DNA of 64,000 bases from Dendrolimus kikuchii (taxonomy: Eukaryota; Arthropoda; Insecta; Lepidoptera; Lasiocampidae), in the NCBI GenBank assembly GCA_019925095.2, contig CM034390.1, forward strand, positions 2,467,501 to 2,531,500. Reading direction: 5' to 3'. Every line of letters begins with the position of its first letter. Positions within the stretch are counted from its first letter, which is position 1. Positions 1 to 10,500 of the stretch are shown here, piece after piece. The translations under genes and the position numbers were made by a program. The notes under the pieces are model-generated. The model saw only the letters and a list, made by a program, of their open reading frames with translations. It did not search any database and was not told the DNA's origin.

Positions 1-600
1 TAGACATATGCTGTCGCGAAACTTTTTGTAGATAATGATGTGTTCTGCAAAGTCGTAGTACATTATTTTATTCTATCATCAATAGTTTTCGCAGCGCACG
101 CAATTTTAGGTATTTTTTTTACAACTTGGGTTACATTATTGGAGTTTTAGTAAGAATCTCTAATATGTGTCCCAGCACACATTTCGATTTTTTTTAAAAC
201 TGTGTCGGAATAAGCTAATTTTTATGCACCCGAACAACAACAAATCGCTCCCGGGAAAATTCCCGCGGGATTTCCGTGATAAGAATATCACACATTTTGT
301 TACATAAAATTTGATCGATCAATGAAAAAATAACATTGGAATTCGTTTATTTTTCAATATGTTCATTTTAAATCAGTCCCAGAAAAATTCCCGCGGGTTT
401 CCCAGGATAAAAAGTAGTACAGGTTTTAAGTGTAAAGATTTGATGTCGATCAGCGAAAACCGCATCGAAATTGGCCCATTCAGTTCGATTCAGTTTTTAC
501 GTGAATCCCGAACAAACAGACAAGAAAACTAAAAAAAAAACCAACGTTTATATAGTGTATTCCAATTGGTTTTCTTTTTAAATAGCTTCAATGTACAGAC
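1..600. other. no gene seen
   Basis: AT-rich DNA with two weak similar blocks (GGGAAAATTCCCGCGGG at about 251 and AAAAATTCCCGCGGGTTTCC at about 382), which resemble internal pieces of local Helitron-like repeats. No exon or ORF I can support. Confidence 0.5.
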
Positions 601-710
601 ACGGCACATGTTTATAATATACATACATACATAACTTCACGCAAGTTATGTTTATAATATACATACATAATTTCAGGCAAGTTATGTTTATAAAATAATG
701 TTGTTAATTA

Positions 711-1020
711 GACGGCTTCTGTAGTTGAGCGGGCTAAGCCTTTGCCGGCCTACCTCACTGCAGCGCAGAGGCTCCGGGTTCGATTCCTGGTATAGTAAAT
801 GGAACCTAGTCACTAATGCCGGAACACAACTCAAGGCTGTTATGGCGACATACTTTTAGACCAGGTGGAACCATCACTAATGGGAATTTCTCTGTTATTT
901 ACTATGGTCTGGGTGTCTGGGGTTGGCCCCAGAGTAGTCCGTTGTATATTACCCATAACACAAGCGTAACTTGCCTAATTTGGGGATATACAATGTGTTT
1001 GTCTGCCGATTTTTATTTTT
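711..1020 (+). repeat. tRNA-derived SINE
   Basis: Pol III box A-like TAGTTGAGCGGGC and box B GGTTCGATTCC at about 729-791 mark a tRNA-like head. The body contains a piece of the ATCCGTGCAGGAACGG repeat (798-867, reverse) and continues to about 990. Confidence 0.65.
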
Positions 1021-1028
1021 TATAATTT

Positions 1029-1085
1029 TTAACCGACTTTAAAAAAGGGGAAACTTCTAAATTCGTCTAATGATTTTTTTATAAT
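1029..1085 (+). repeat. TTTTTAACCGACTT repeat piece
   Basis: TTTTTAACCGACTTTAAAAA and following AATTCGTC match 15692-15745 (TTTTTAACCGACTTCAAAAA), a repeat word common in Lepidoptera. Confidence 0.55.
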
Positions 1086-1363
1086 GTAGATAGATTTTAA
1101 AAGCGCTGGTGACGCGTATGCCCGCATAACTTACACAATAGTGACGTCACGACGCTCAATGTATCCAGTGAGGACCAGCATAGCGCTGGGCAATCGGTAT
1201 AACTGTATCAGCCGATTCAACATCAGAAACTGCTCCATCTCAGTCACTTGAAATCTGTTATGATCTAAAATGTCGAAAATATTAACGATCCAAGCTGCTT
1301 TGTCACAAGACATTCATTTGTGACCCCAAAATGCCGGTTAAATTAAAAGGACAGGTCTATTTT

Positions 1364-1668
1364 TATCCGTGCAGGAACGGAGAAAGAATACAATTTCCTG
1401 CGGCCGGGCGGCCTGTCGTAAGAGGCGACTAAACAACCCACAGCCAGGTGGTAGGGCATTTGCCCGACTGGATGGCTACCACCCCTGGTCTAGAGCATGC
1501 CGCCGTAACAACTTTGAGTTGTCCGGCATTAGTGACCAGGTTCCAGACTCACTGAGCAGCAGCGCATTTGTAGCACCTATGGTGTTGCAAATGTCCATAG
1601 GCGATGGTAACCGCTTTCCATCTAGTGGGCCGTCTGCCTGTCTGCTGAACTCCTGCAATAAAAAAAAA
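1364..1668 (+). repeat. ATCCGTGCAGGAACGG repeat, full-length copy
   Basis: Reference copy of a 305-320 base SINE-like family. It starts ATCCGTGCAGGAACGG, has a middle GGCTACCACCCCTGGTCTA, and ends GTCTGCTGAACTCCTGCAAT plus A-tract. The tail GATGGTAACCGCTT is shared with the 3' ends of local LINEs, which suggests LINE-driven movement. Spurious ORFs of 60-100 codons appear in it on both strands. Confidence 0.9.
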
Positions 1669-1675
1669 CCCATCA

Positions 1676-2336
1676 TTAGACCTGTCCTTTTGTATGGCAG
1701 TGAAGCGTGGCCTGTACTTGAGCGACACAAGCAAGAACTGCGTGTCACGGAGATGAATATGCTGCGATGAATGTGTGGAGTGACGCGGAAAGACCGGGTC
1801 AGGAACTCCCGCATCCGCGGCAGTCTTCATGACCGTGACAAAGCACACAAACTGCAAGAGTGTCGCTTACGCTGGTACGACCACGTTTTACGGAGAGTGG
1901 GGAACAAATGTCCATCCATGCCGCCTCCGCCAGATCCCGGTCGAAGGGGGAGGCTCAAGAAATGTTGGCTTGACGTTGTGAAGGATGACATGTGTACCAA
2001 TGGTCTAAAAACGGGGCACGCTGAAGACCGCGCGAAGTGGAGTAGAAACATTAGAAAAGCGGACCCTGGGCGTCGGAGTGAACTCTCCGAACTTTTATGA
2101 CATTGTATTATATGTACAATTGCTTACCTGTGCAATTGTACATTATATAAAACCAATTTGATTTTCTCTAATAAGGAGAGAGCATTATTAACCATGATAT
2201 AGTGCAGATGTATATTTTTTAATTAAACTTTTACAGTAAACAAATTCGTTTTTTTTTTTTAAAGAACCCACGGAGCACCATCCTAACAGAACGCAACCGG
2301 GATTTAACGCTCGGATGATGATGATGATGATGATGC
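1676..2336 (+). mobile_element. RTE-like LINE 3' end, second family
   Basis: RT C-terminal sequence: VLLYGSEAWP, then CGVTRKDRVRNSRIRGSL, then RLRWYDHVLRRVGN and KKCWLDVVKDDM. A stop at 1768-1770 and a changed 5' part mark it as a dead fragment. The element ends in (GAT)n at 2314-2336, typical for this group. Confidence 0.85.
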
Positions 2337-2454
2337 TTTTCACAAGATCTTGTTATAACATTTTTTTGAAAGACCTAAAACTATTTGAAGCAGTTCAGGC
2401 AATCATGACACTACACTGTATGCCAAACACAGTGTACATGACTCTTAATTTTCG

Positions 2455-2689
2455 CCAGGTGGAAGGGTATTTACCCGACTGGATGGCTACCACCCCTGGT
2501 CGAAAGTATGCCGCCTAACAACCTTGAGTTGTGTTCCGGCATTAGTGACCAGGTTCCAGTCTCCCTTAAGAGAGCAGCAGCGCATTTGTAACGCCTTTGA
2601 TGTTGCAAATGTCCATAGGCGATGGTAACCGCTTACCATTAGGTGGGCCGTCTGCCTGTCTGCTGAATTCCTGCAATAAAAAAAAAAAA
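2455..2689 (+). repeat. ATCCGTGCAGGAACGG repeat, 5'-truncated
   Basis: Begins in the middle of the family (CAGGTGGAAGGGTATTTACC) and ends in the A-tract. Confidence 0.88.
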
Positions 2690-2737
2690 CAAATTCCAGC
2701 ACTCTTTTTATAAAACACCATGTTAATTTAAAAAAAG

Positions 2738-2870
2738 TACATACATACATACATAACTTCACGCCAGTTCCCTTGCGGGGTAGGCACGAACAACAGAGCG
2801 TCATTCAGGCTTATTCTTACACACCTCACTTGCTTCTTTGACATTCATAACTCTTGACATGCACGCTCGT
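2738..2870 (-). mobile_element. RTE-type LINE 3' fragment
   Basis: Reverse of the TATGTATG tail and the last about 35 codons of the RTE family seen at 42206-42972. Confidence 0.85.
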
Positions 2871-3301
2871 TTAAAAAAAGTGTTGTGTAATAACCTCATA
2901 ATACCTTCTCAGGTCGCCGAGTCCGTTAGTTACTATGTGATAAATTTGCAAAATAATATTGATTAAAAGTTACCGAACGGCACATTTCGCGTTGACTCCA
3001 GAAACTCAAGTGGCAGGCAACCAAACAGGTCCACTATGAAGGGGCCCTTGATATAATGTGCTGCTGTGCTCGCTGGATGATATATTAATATACCTTGCTC
3101 GTTGAAATAGCCGACAAGCATTCTCTGGAAGCTGCAATTCCAAAATTAGCAAAGCAGGCATAATTTTGAGGCCATCGAGACTAATAACACTAATAAATAA
3201 ATGTGAAAGTCACTCTGGATATATCTACATTTGTTTGTCCATTTCTCACGGAATTCAGAATAATCCCATTACAGTGAAATCCATATATATATATATATAT
3301 T

Positions 3302-3800
3302 CAGGTGGCCAGAAGGCCCAGCTTGCCATACACAACGCGGTGCTGGTACCTACGCTCACGTATGGAAGAGAGAGCATGAAAGTAGAGAAACGCGGTCGAG
3401 ATGCGAGCACTGCGCAAAATCTGCGCAGTGACGCTCGCGGACCGCGTTCGTAATACCGAAGTAAGAAAGAGAGTTACTCTGAAAGAGAGTATCGGGGTGA
3501 AGGTAAGGAAAGGAATGCTCCGGTGGTTCGGGCATGTGGAAAGAATACATGATGAAAGAATGACTAATCAGATATACAATGCAAAAGTGGATGGATGCAG
3601 AAGTCGTGGAAGGCCACGACACACCTTCCATGATCAAATTGATCGTGTACTAGCAGAAGGTGATGTTAGGAGCCTTAAGAACAGACGAGCGTGCATGAAT
3701 GTCAAAGAAGCAAGTGAGGTGTGTAAGAATAAGCCTAAATGGCGCTCAGTTGGTCGTGCCTACCCCGCAAGGGAACTGGCGTGAAGTTATGTATGTATGT
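3302..3800 (+). mobile_element. RTE-type LINE 3' fragment
   Basis: Same family as 42206-42972; open from 3401 to 3784 with tail (TATG)n. Preceded by a (TA)n tract at 3281-3300. An upstream frameshift separates the LTYG part from the rest. Confidence 0.88.
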
Positions 3801-4275
3801 ATTAAGGTGGCGCAAAAAACAGATTTTTTTTTAGTCTCGAGTGAAAAAATATTAGTTTTTGATTTTTAAGAACGAGCAGGTTTTCAAATTGGACAAGTAC
3901 ATTAACAATTTGCCCGTAAAACTTCAAGTTAAAATTTTGTTGCGATTCGTTTTGCCACTTGTCCGTTGAAGTTTCACTTCTACTATATGTCCCAGCACAC
4001 ATTTCGATTTTTCACAGGTTTACTGCAAATTATGCTTTGGTTAGGTTAGGTACATTTTAATAAATGCATTTTTTATTTAAACATATTTTATTTTATCAAA
4101 CAAAAAAACTGAATTCGACCCGGAACCAATAAAAACATCCATAGTCTACTCTAACATTATGCCGCCTCTCACCACCTTATATACCTTCTACTCCCTCCAT
4201 GCGGCCGTAACGCTTTTTTGTGACAGAAAAAAACCTAATATAAAAGTTTCACTTAAAAAGATCTATAATACTTTC
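3800..4275. other. no gene seen
   Basis: AT-rich stretch; CCCAGCACACATTTCGATTT at 3991 repeats 171-190. No supported exon. Confidence 0.4.
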
Positions 4276-4588
4276 ATCCGTGCAGGAACGGAGAAAGAAT
4301 ACAATTTCCTGCGGCCTGGCGACCTATCATAAGAGGCGACTAAACAACCCACAGGCAGGTGGTAGGGTATTTGCCCGACTGGATGGCTACCACCCCTGGT
4401 CTAAAGTATGTCGCCATAACAACCTTGAGTTGCGTTCCGGCATTAGTGACCAGGTTCCAGTCTCCTTTAAGAGAGCAGCAGCGCATTTGTAGCACCTTTG
4501 GTTTTGCAAATGTCCATAGGCGATGGTAACCGCTTTCCATCAAGTGGGCCGTCTGCCTGTCTGCTGAACTCCTGCAATAAAAAAAAAG
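4276..4588 (+). repeat. ATCCGTGCAGGAACGG repeat, full-length
   Basis: Complete copy with both ends and A-tract. Confidence 0.9.
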
Positions 4589-4950
4589 ATACTACTAACA
4601 TATCAAAATATGCCGAAATATCCAGCAACCAAGCGAGGTAGTAAAGCCAATGCCACTGAAGCACCATATAGCTGTAACAGGGGTAGATTATCGATGAAAC
4701 CACGGCGCAAAACGCACGAAACCATTCGTACCAAAGGAGATAGTTGCCGTCTGGCCGGATTGTGAAGCGAGGAAATATGTATCTGCAAGTTTCAATAATA
4801 ATAACAATATCAGCCTGGGTGCTGTTAGAAATTTACGAGTACGAAGACTTCTTTATAGGCACCTGATAAGGCGGATACGTAATTATTTTGCGAATATAAC
4901 GGTTTTAAGATCGTCTAAACAATCATACTCTTCTAAACTATAATAATAAT

Positions 4951-6010
4951 ATAATAAAACTACGTTTTAACGGTTTTAAGCGCGGTAATTTTATTTGATT
5001 TTGGTTTTTCCGACGTTTCGGCCACTTTTCAATCACTTGCAATCAGCTAAAGACTCCACACCAACGTCACAAAGGCCCCAAACCACCTTCAGTTGAGCGG
5101 TGCCCTGCTACCCTACCCTACATCAAGGGGGTCACAGACAGAATTGGTCACATCCTCAGGCGAGCTTCAATCAAAACATATTTCAAGCCGCAGAAAAAGA
5201 TTACCCAATTTCTGAGACCTGTGAAATGCAATATCCCACTCCAGGATGCAGGGGTTTACAAGCTTGATTGTGAGTGTGGATTGTCATACATAGGGCAAAC
5301 AAAGAGGAGCATAAAAACACGAGTAAAAGAACACATTGCTGACATGAAACACACAAGGTCTACGAAGTCTGCGATCAGTGAACACACGCTGGATAAACCC
5401 AACCACTACATCAGATTCGATAACCCACAAATCCTCGCGAAAGAGAATCGTTTCATACCTAGAATGATGCGTGAGGCTATTGAAATCAAAAAACACCCAA
5501 ATTTCAATAGAGACGATGGTTGGCAAGTACCACCTGTTTGGGATCCAATCATCAAAACTATTAAGACCCAAACCCAGCAAAAACCAGCTGCCAGACCTCA
5601 AGACACTGTGAGCTCTTTCTGCGTACAATGGAACTCAAACCAACTTGACTGATAATTACTTTTATTTTTCCTTCCACCCATTTTAATATTATATAAAATT
5701 ATTAGAGCTAGGCATGTTTGCTGAAGAGTTTCTTGCGCCGCTTCTTCTCTTCAAGCCATAACATGTTGCGAAGCGGTAGTAAATTAGATTAGGCTCCCAT
5801 AGAGTAAATAATAACCATAAACAAAATTAAAATTAAATAATTAAAATTAATAAGTTGGCGGTAGGCTAAATAAAACTTTAACAATACTCGTTGACACTTG
5901 ACATCTTTGTCTTCCGTGATCACGGCCACTGAAAAGTGGCCGAAACGTCGGAAAAACCAAAATCAAATAAAATTACCGCGCTTAAAACCGTTAAAACGTA
6001 GTTTTATTAT
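4951..6010 (+). mobile_element. Penelope-like element remnant with 81-base inverted ends
   Basis: Arms at 4951-5031 and 5930-6010 are reverse complements over 81 bases. Between them lies the GIY-YIG ORF. Inverted or direct long terminal-like repeats are usual in Penelope-like elements. The RT part is missing. Confidence 0.8.
5221..5652 (+). CDS. GIY-YIG endonuclease domain of a Penelope-like element
   Basis: 143 residues. GVYKLDCECGLSYIGQTKRS gives GVY and YIG, followed by a basic helix (KTRVKEHIADMKH), ISEH and the late [11 protein letters not shown] block, all in family order. The domain nicks DNA for target-primed reverse transcription. No start codon or upstream RT is seen beyond ORF limits, so this is the 3' part of a truncated element. 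Confidence 0.88.
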   Translation: MKCNIPLQDAGVYKLDCECGLSYIGQTKRSIKTRVKEHIADMKHTRSTKSAISEHTLDKPNHYIRFDNPQILAKENRFIPRMMREAIEIKKHPNFNRDDGWQVPPVWDPIIKTIKTQTQQKPAARPQDTVSSFCVQWNSNQLD

Positions 6011-6047
6011 GTATACAAGTCGCGAAAACTTAAGAAAATATTATATA

Positions 6048-6668
6048 ATAATAATAATCCCGCAGGGGGGCTTTGTGGCGAAGCCTTAGGTGAGTAGCGA
6101 CACCTCGTACCCGCCTCCGTGCTTGCCTTAACCAGCCGGCACGGAGTGGAGATCGCTAGAGCTAAGACTCAAGCTCCAGGGGTGGAAGTGATAAATGGCC
6201 TAACGTCGGAAGTAGCTTCGGTGAACCTGCAGCCCACCTCTCGACACTCCGTAGCCACTCACACCCATGTTGCCCCTGTCTTTATGGCATTTTTTGGGGC
6301 CCATGCAGAGAGTGGCGAGTCAACGTCTGCCCATTTTTCCATGTTCCCTGAACATTGCGACGGGCAGACGCCATAGTCCCCATATTCCCACATCCCTAGT
6401 ACCATTAGCAGTTCACCACAATAGTCCGGTACTTTTTGTCCTCATTTCCCACAATAGTCCTACACTGACCGGGGCTTGTCCTTGGGTGCATTACTATATG
6501 GTGTGGACAGGGATAATCGCCGGTCAGTGTCACGCCACATTTACATTAAATTTGTTAAAGGGCCTCTACGTGTTGGCCTTCCCATGGCCCCACGAAAGCC
6601 CCCCAAAAGTCCGGCCATATTTATGGCCCGTGGTCTTGAAAGACATACAGTATAATAATAATAATTCA
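6048..6668 (+). mobile_element. insertion in a (TAA)n microsatellite, Dong/R4-like
   Basis: A 610-base GC-richer block without a clear coding frame, bounded by ATAATAATAAT on the left and TATAATAATAATAAT on the right. Non-LTR elements of the Dong type insert in TAA repeats; the assignment rests on target choice only. Confidence 0.5.
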
Positions 6669-6829
6669 TGTATTTCAGAAAATTAAGTATTTCCACTATA
6701 TACAATTTTATACTATAAAATTATTTCAATGTTATCAAAGTCCAAATTAATTTAAGACACAACAATTAATTAATAAGACAAATACTAGGGCATTACATCC
6801 TCATAAGTATTATCAATGTTTCTACTCCA

Positions 6830-7190
6830 CGGCGTCACAGGGACATGTATGACCGAACCGGACCGAAATGACTTCAAGCATGGACTCTGCCACCGGGCCG
6901 CGAGACGGCAGAAAACAAGCAAACTCATGCATCTAGCTGGGTGTGCAGTTGCACCCATTTACGTAGCAGCAGCGAGTCCCATCGATCTACAAATATACTG
7001 AACATGCTGATGGTGCTGCCGCGAACGCGGGCCAGTAGGGATGCGCATCTCTTTCTAATGTTGGCCGCAAAGCCATCGATTCGCACTTATGTGAATATCC
7101 CTGACGAACTACACCGCCACGGCAGCCCCAACAACACTATCAGCTCATCATTATACTGGACACGTAGGTCGCTATATGCCCGCTGCGTAT
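6830..7190 (-). mobile_element. non-LTR retrotransposon RT C-terminal fragment
   Basis: In reverse reads VQYNDELIVLLGLPWRC, then VRIDGFAANIRKRCASLLAR, a pattern of insect LINE C-termini (NDxLRxLLGLPRxCSAS). Several stops; inactive. Confidence 0.7.
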
Positions 7191-7369
7191 GACTGACCCA
7201 CAGCCTGCACGTGTTTCTACACTGACAGTATGCTCAGAAAAGCACCTTATTTACCTCTTGCGTACAGTGCGCGACTTGCGCTTTGCCTCTTGCATACAGT
7301 GTGCGACGTGCGAAGTGCGACGTGCGACTATACGTGACTTGATGACATTACAGTTACATGACATGTTAA

Positions 7370-7418
7370 CATTGAAGTAACACTCGAAAATATATCTCGT
7401 AACAACGTAGACCTCTCG
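7370..7418 (+). mobile_element. copia 5' LTR remnant (49 bp)
   Basis: Identical to the last 49 bases of the 3' LTR. Bases before 7370 do not match the 3' LTR, so about 80 bases of U3 are missing on this side. Confidence 0.75.
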
Positions 7419-7536
7419 TGGATTTATTAATCGCGACTTCTTAGCCCCCAACCATAGCGCTGTTATATTAACAGAAAGAATTCGGATCTGAAAATATTCA
7501 AAAGCAGTGTAATTAATTGCGAAAAGGTGCAGAACG

Positions 7537-10500
7537 ATGAGCAGTATGTCGATGCGAATCGAGCCCTTGGGCAAGGACAATTACGATAGCTGGAGAATTC
7601 AGGTACAGGCTCTATTAATTAAGAATAATGAGTGGAAGTATGTGAATGGCAAGGTTCTCAGACCAGCTGAGATTAATGAAGCTGAACGCTGGATGGAAGA
7701 GGACGAAAAAGCCAAAGCCGATCTGATTCTTTCGATGAGCGGAAGCGAACTTCGTCATATTAGAGGTTGTAAAACTTCCAGAGATGTTTGGCTGAAATTG
7801 GAGTCAATATACGCATCGAAGGGACCCGCTAAGAAGGCTACACTTTTAAAGCGTTTAATCCTGCACAAAATGTCGGAGACAGGAAATGTTAGAGAACATT
7901 TGGATACTTTTTTCGACGCTGTGGACAAGCTTGCAGACATGGGTATAAGTATGAACGAAGATTTAGTATCTATTATGTTGTTATACAGTTTACCCGTAAA
8001 TTTCAAAAGCTTTAGATGTGCGATTGAATCAAGAGACGAGTTGCCGAAACCAGAGGCCTTGAAAATTAAAATACTGGAAGAGCATGAATCCAGAGATGCA
8101 AATAAAAATCTGGATGAAGGTGTTTTGTACACGAAAGCGAGAAGGTATGCTAAGAAAGGCGCAAAGAACAGAAGTACAGTTGGAGACAAAACTGATCTCA
8201 ATAAGAGTAGAACTGAAAAGAAAGAAGGTTTTAGGTTTAAATGTTACAAATGTCACGAACGTGGACATAAAGCATCAGACTGCAAAATTAAAATAGGTAG
8301 AAAAGCACAGAAAGCAGAAGAAACACATTGTATTAATAGTATTCTAACCACTTTTAATGTTTTAGATGTAGAAGTTTCTAATGCTGTAAATGTTCAAAAA
8401 CATGACTGGATTTTGGACAGTGGGTGCACGTCTCACCTTTGTAATGATGCGAGTAAGTTCGGGGACAGTTTAAAAATGACTAGCGGAGAACTAAATTTAG
8501 CGACGCATGTAAGTACTGATATAAAAGGTAAGGGTACTGTAAGGTTGTCGGCATGGAGCGAACACTCGAGGGATTTATTTGAACTACGCGATACGTTGTT
8601 TGTTCCTAATTTAAGGACGAATTTAATTTCAGTAGCCAAAATAACAAATAACGGTTATAATGTTACGTTCAATAACGATGTAGCTCAGGTTATTGATAAG
8701 AATGGTGAAATTAAATTGTCGGCATATCGTAGAGGTAATTTATATTGTTTAAATAGCCCGGAATATATATTTAATTTGAGTGATTCGAATGCTGATGTAC
8801 GTTGTTGGCACGAGCGATTAGGACATTTGAATGGTAAAGATGTTGCTAAGCTTTTAGGTAAATTAGGTGCTAAGTTTGATGTGACCGAAGTACGAAACTT
8901 ACGTGATTGCGATATTTGTGCTAGAGGAAAAATGACCGCGTTACCTTTTTCTGATTCCCATAGTCCTTGTACTGAAAAATTACAAATAGTCTATTCTGAT
9001 ATTGTAGGACCTATGAGATGTGAATCTATAGGGGGAGCAAAATATTTTATAACTTTTATCGACGATTGTACACGTTGGTGTGAAGTTTATTTTCTAAGTG
9101 CGAAAAATAAAGCCTTAGAAGCCTTTAAGGTGTATAAAAATCACGTTGAGAACATGACGGGACTTAAGATCAAATATCTCCAGACCGACAATGGAGGAGA
9201 ATATTGTAATTCGGAATTTGATCGATTTTTGAAACAAGCAGGTATACAGCGAAGACTAACTGTACCTCGAACACCACAGCAGAACGGAATAGCAGAACGA
9301 ATGAACCGGACCTTGGTGGAAATGGCAAGGTGTATGCTATTGAGTTCTGATCTTTCCTCAGGTTTTTGGGCCGAAGCGGTAGATACTGCATGTTACGTCA
9401 GAAACCGTTGTCCTACTAGAAGTCTACAGGGTGAAATTCCTTATGAAAAATGGCGAAACAAATCGGTGAAAATTGCATACTTTCGAAGATTTGGAACTAA
9501 GGTACACATTCTTGATAAAGATCCAAACAAAGATAAATTCGCAGCACGAGGTATTGCTGGTAACTTTGTTGGATACCCCAAGAACGCCAAGGGATATCGT
9601 GTGTGGATTCCTGAGCGAAGGCAGTTCATGATTGCGAGAGATGTGAAATTTCACGAAAGTCTAAATACACGAAAGGACATCTCGAAGCAAGAGCCGAGCC
9701 TATTAAACATCACGAAAGACGGCGATCAGGATTTCATAGAAATAGACTTCACAAAATCGAATGTTCGAGTTGAAGAACGTAGACATGAAGCAGAAGAGGT
9801 TGACAATATGCAAGACATATGGAGTGAATGTCAAGAATATCCTGCAGAGTGTGACAAAGATGTGTCTTCATCTAGACGATTACAAGTGGAACAACAAGCC
9901 GAAGAAACAAGGCGTGACACACTTGATCAGCTAAGGATGACGACGAGAGCTCCTGGTAGACCTAAAATATTACGCACAGGAAGCGTAGGCCGACCGAAGA
10001 AGATCTATCAAACAAGGGAAGTTGAGCGATCTGTAACTTCTACTGATGCAAATGAGGTTGAAGATTTTGCTGGTTCAACTGAGATCACCTTGAAGAATGC
10101 TTTGAAAAGTAAGGATAAACCTGATTGGGAGGAAGCCATATTATCTGAAATTAGAAGTTTAGTTCAGAAAGGTACATGGGAGATAGTAAAGAGACCGAAA
10201 AACAGGAACATCGTAGGCTGCCGTTATGTGTTGACGACAAAGCAAAATGTCGATAAGACTTTAAAGAAGAAAGCGAGACTTGTAGCACAAGGTTTCAGCC
10301 AGCGATATGGGGTCGACTATGAGAAAACCTTTGCACCTGTTGCTAGATTAGACACCGTCAGATTGTTAATGGCTCTCGCAGTTGAATTGGACTTGGAAAT
10401 TCACCAATTAGATATAAACACTGCTTATTTAAATGGATCCTTGGATGAAGAGATTTACATGGAGATACCAGAACTATTAAGAGAAAGTTTAATTAAGCTT

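Noticed and set aside
740..795. Possible tRNA gene
   Set aside because: Box A and box B words are present but the acceptor and anticodon stems do not pair; it is a SINE head.
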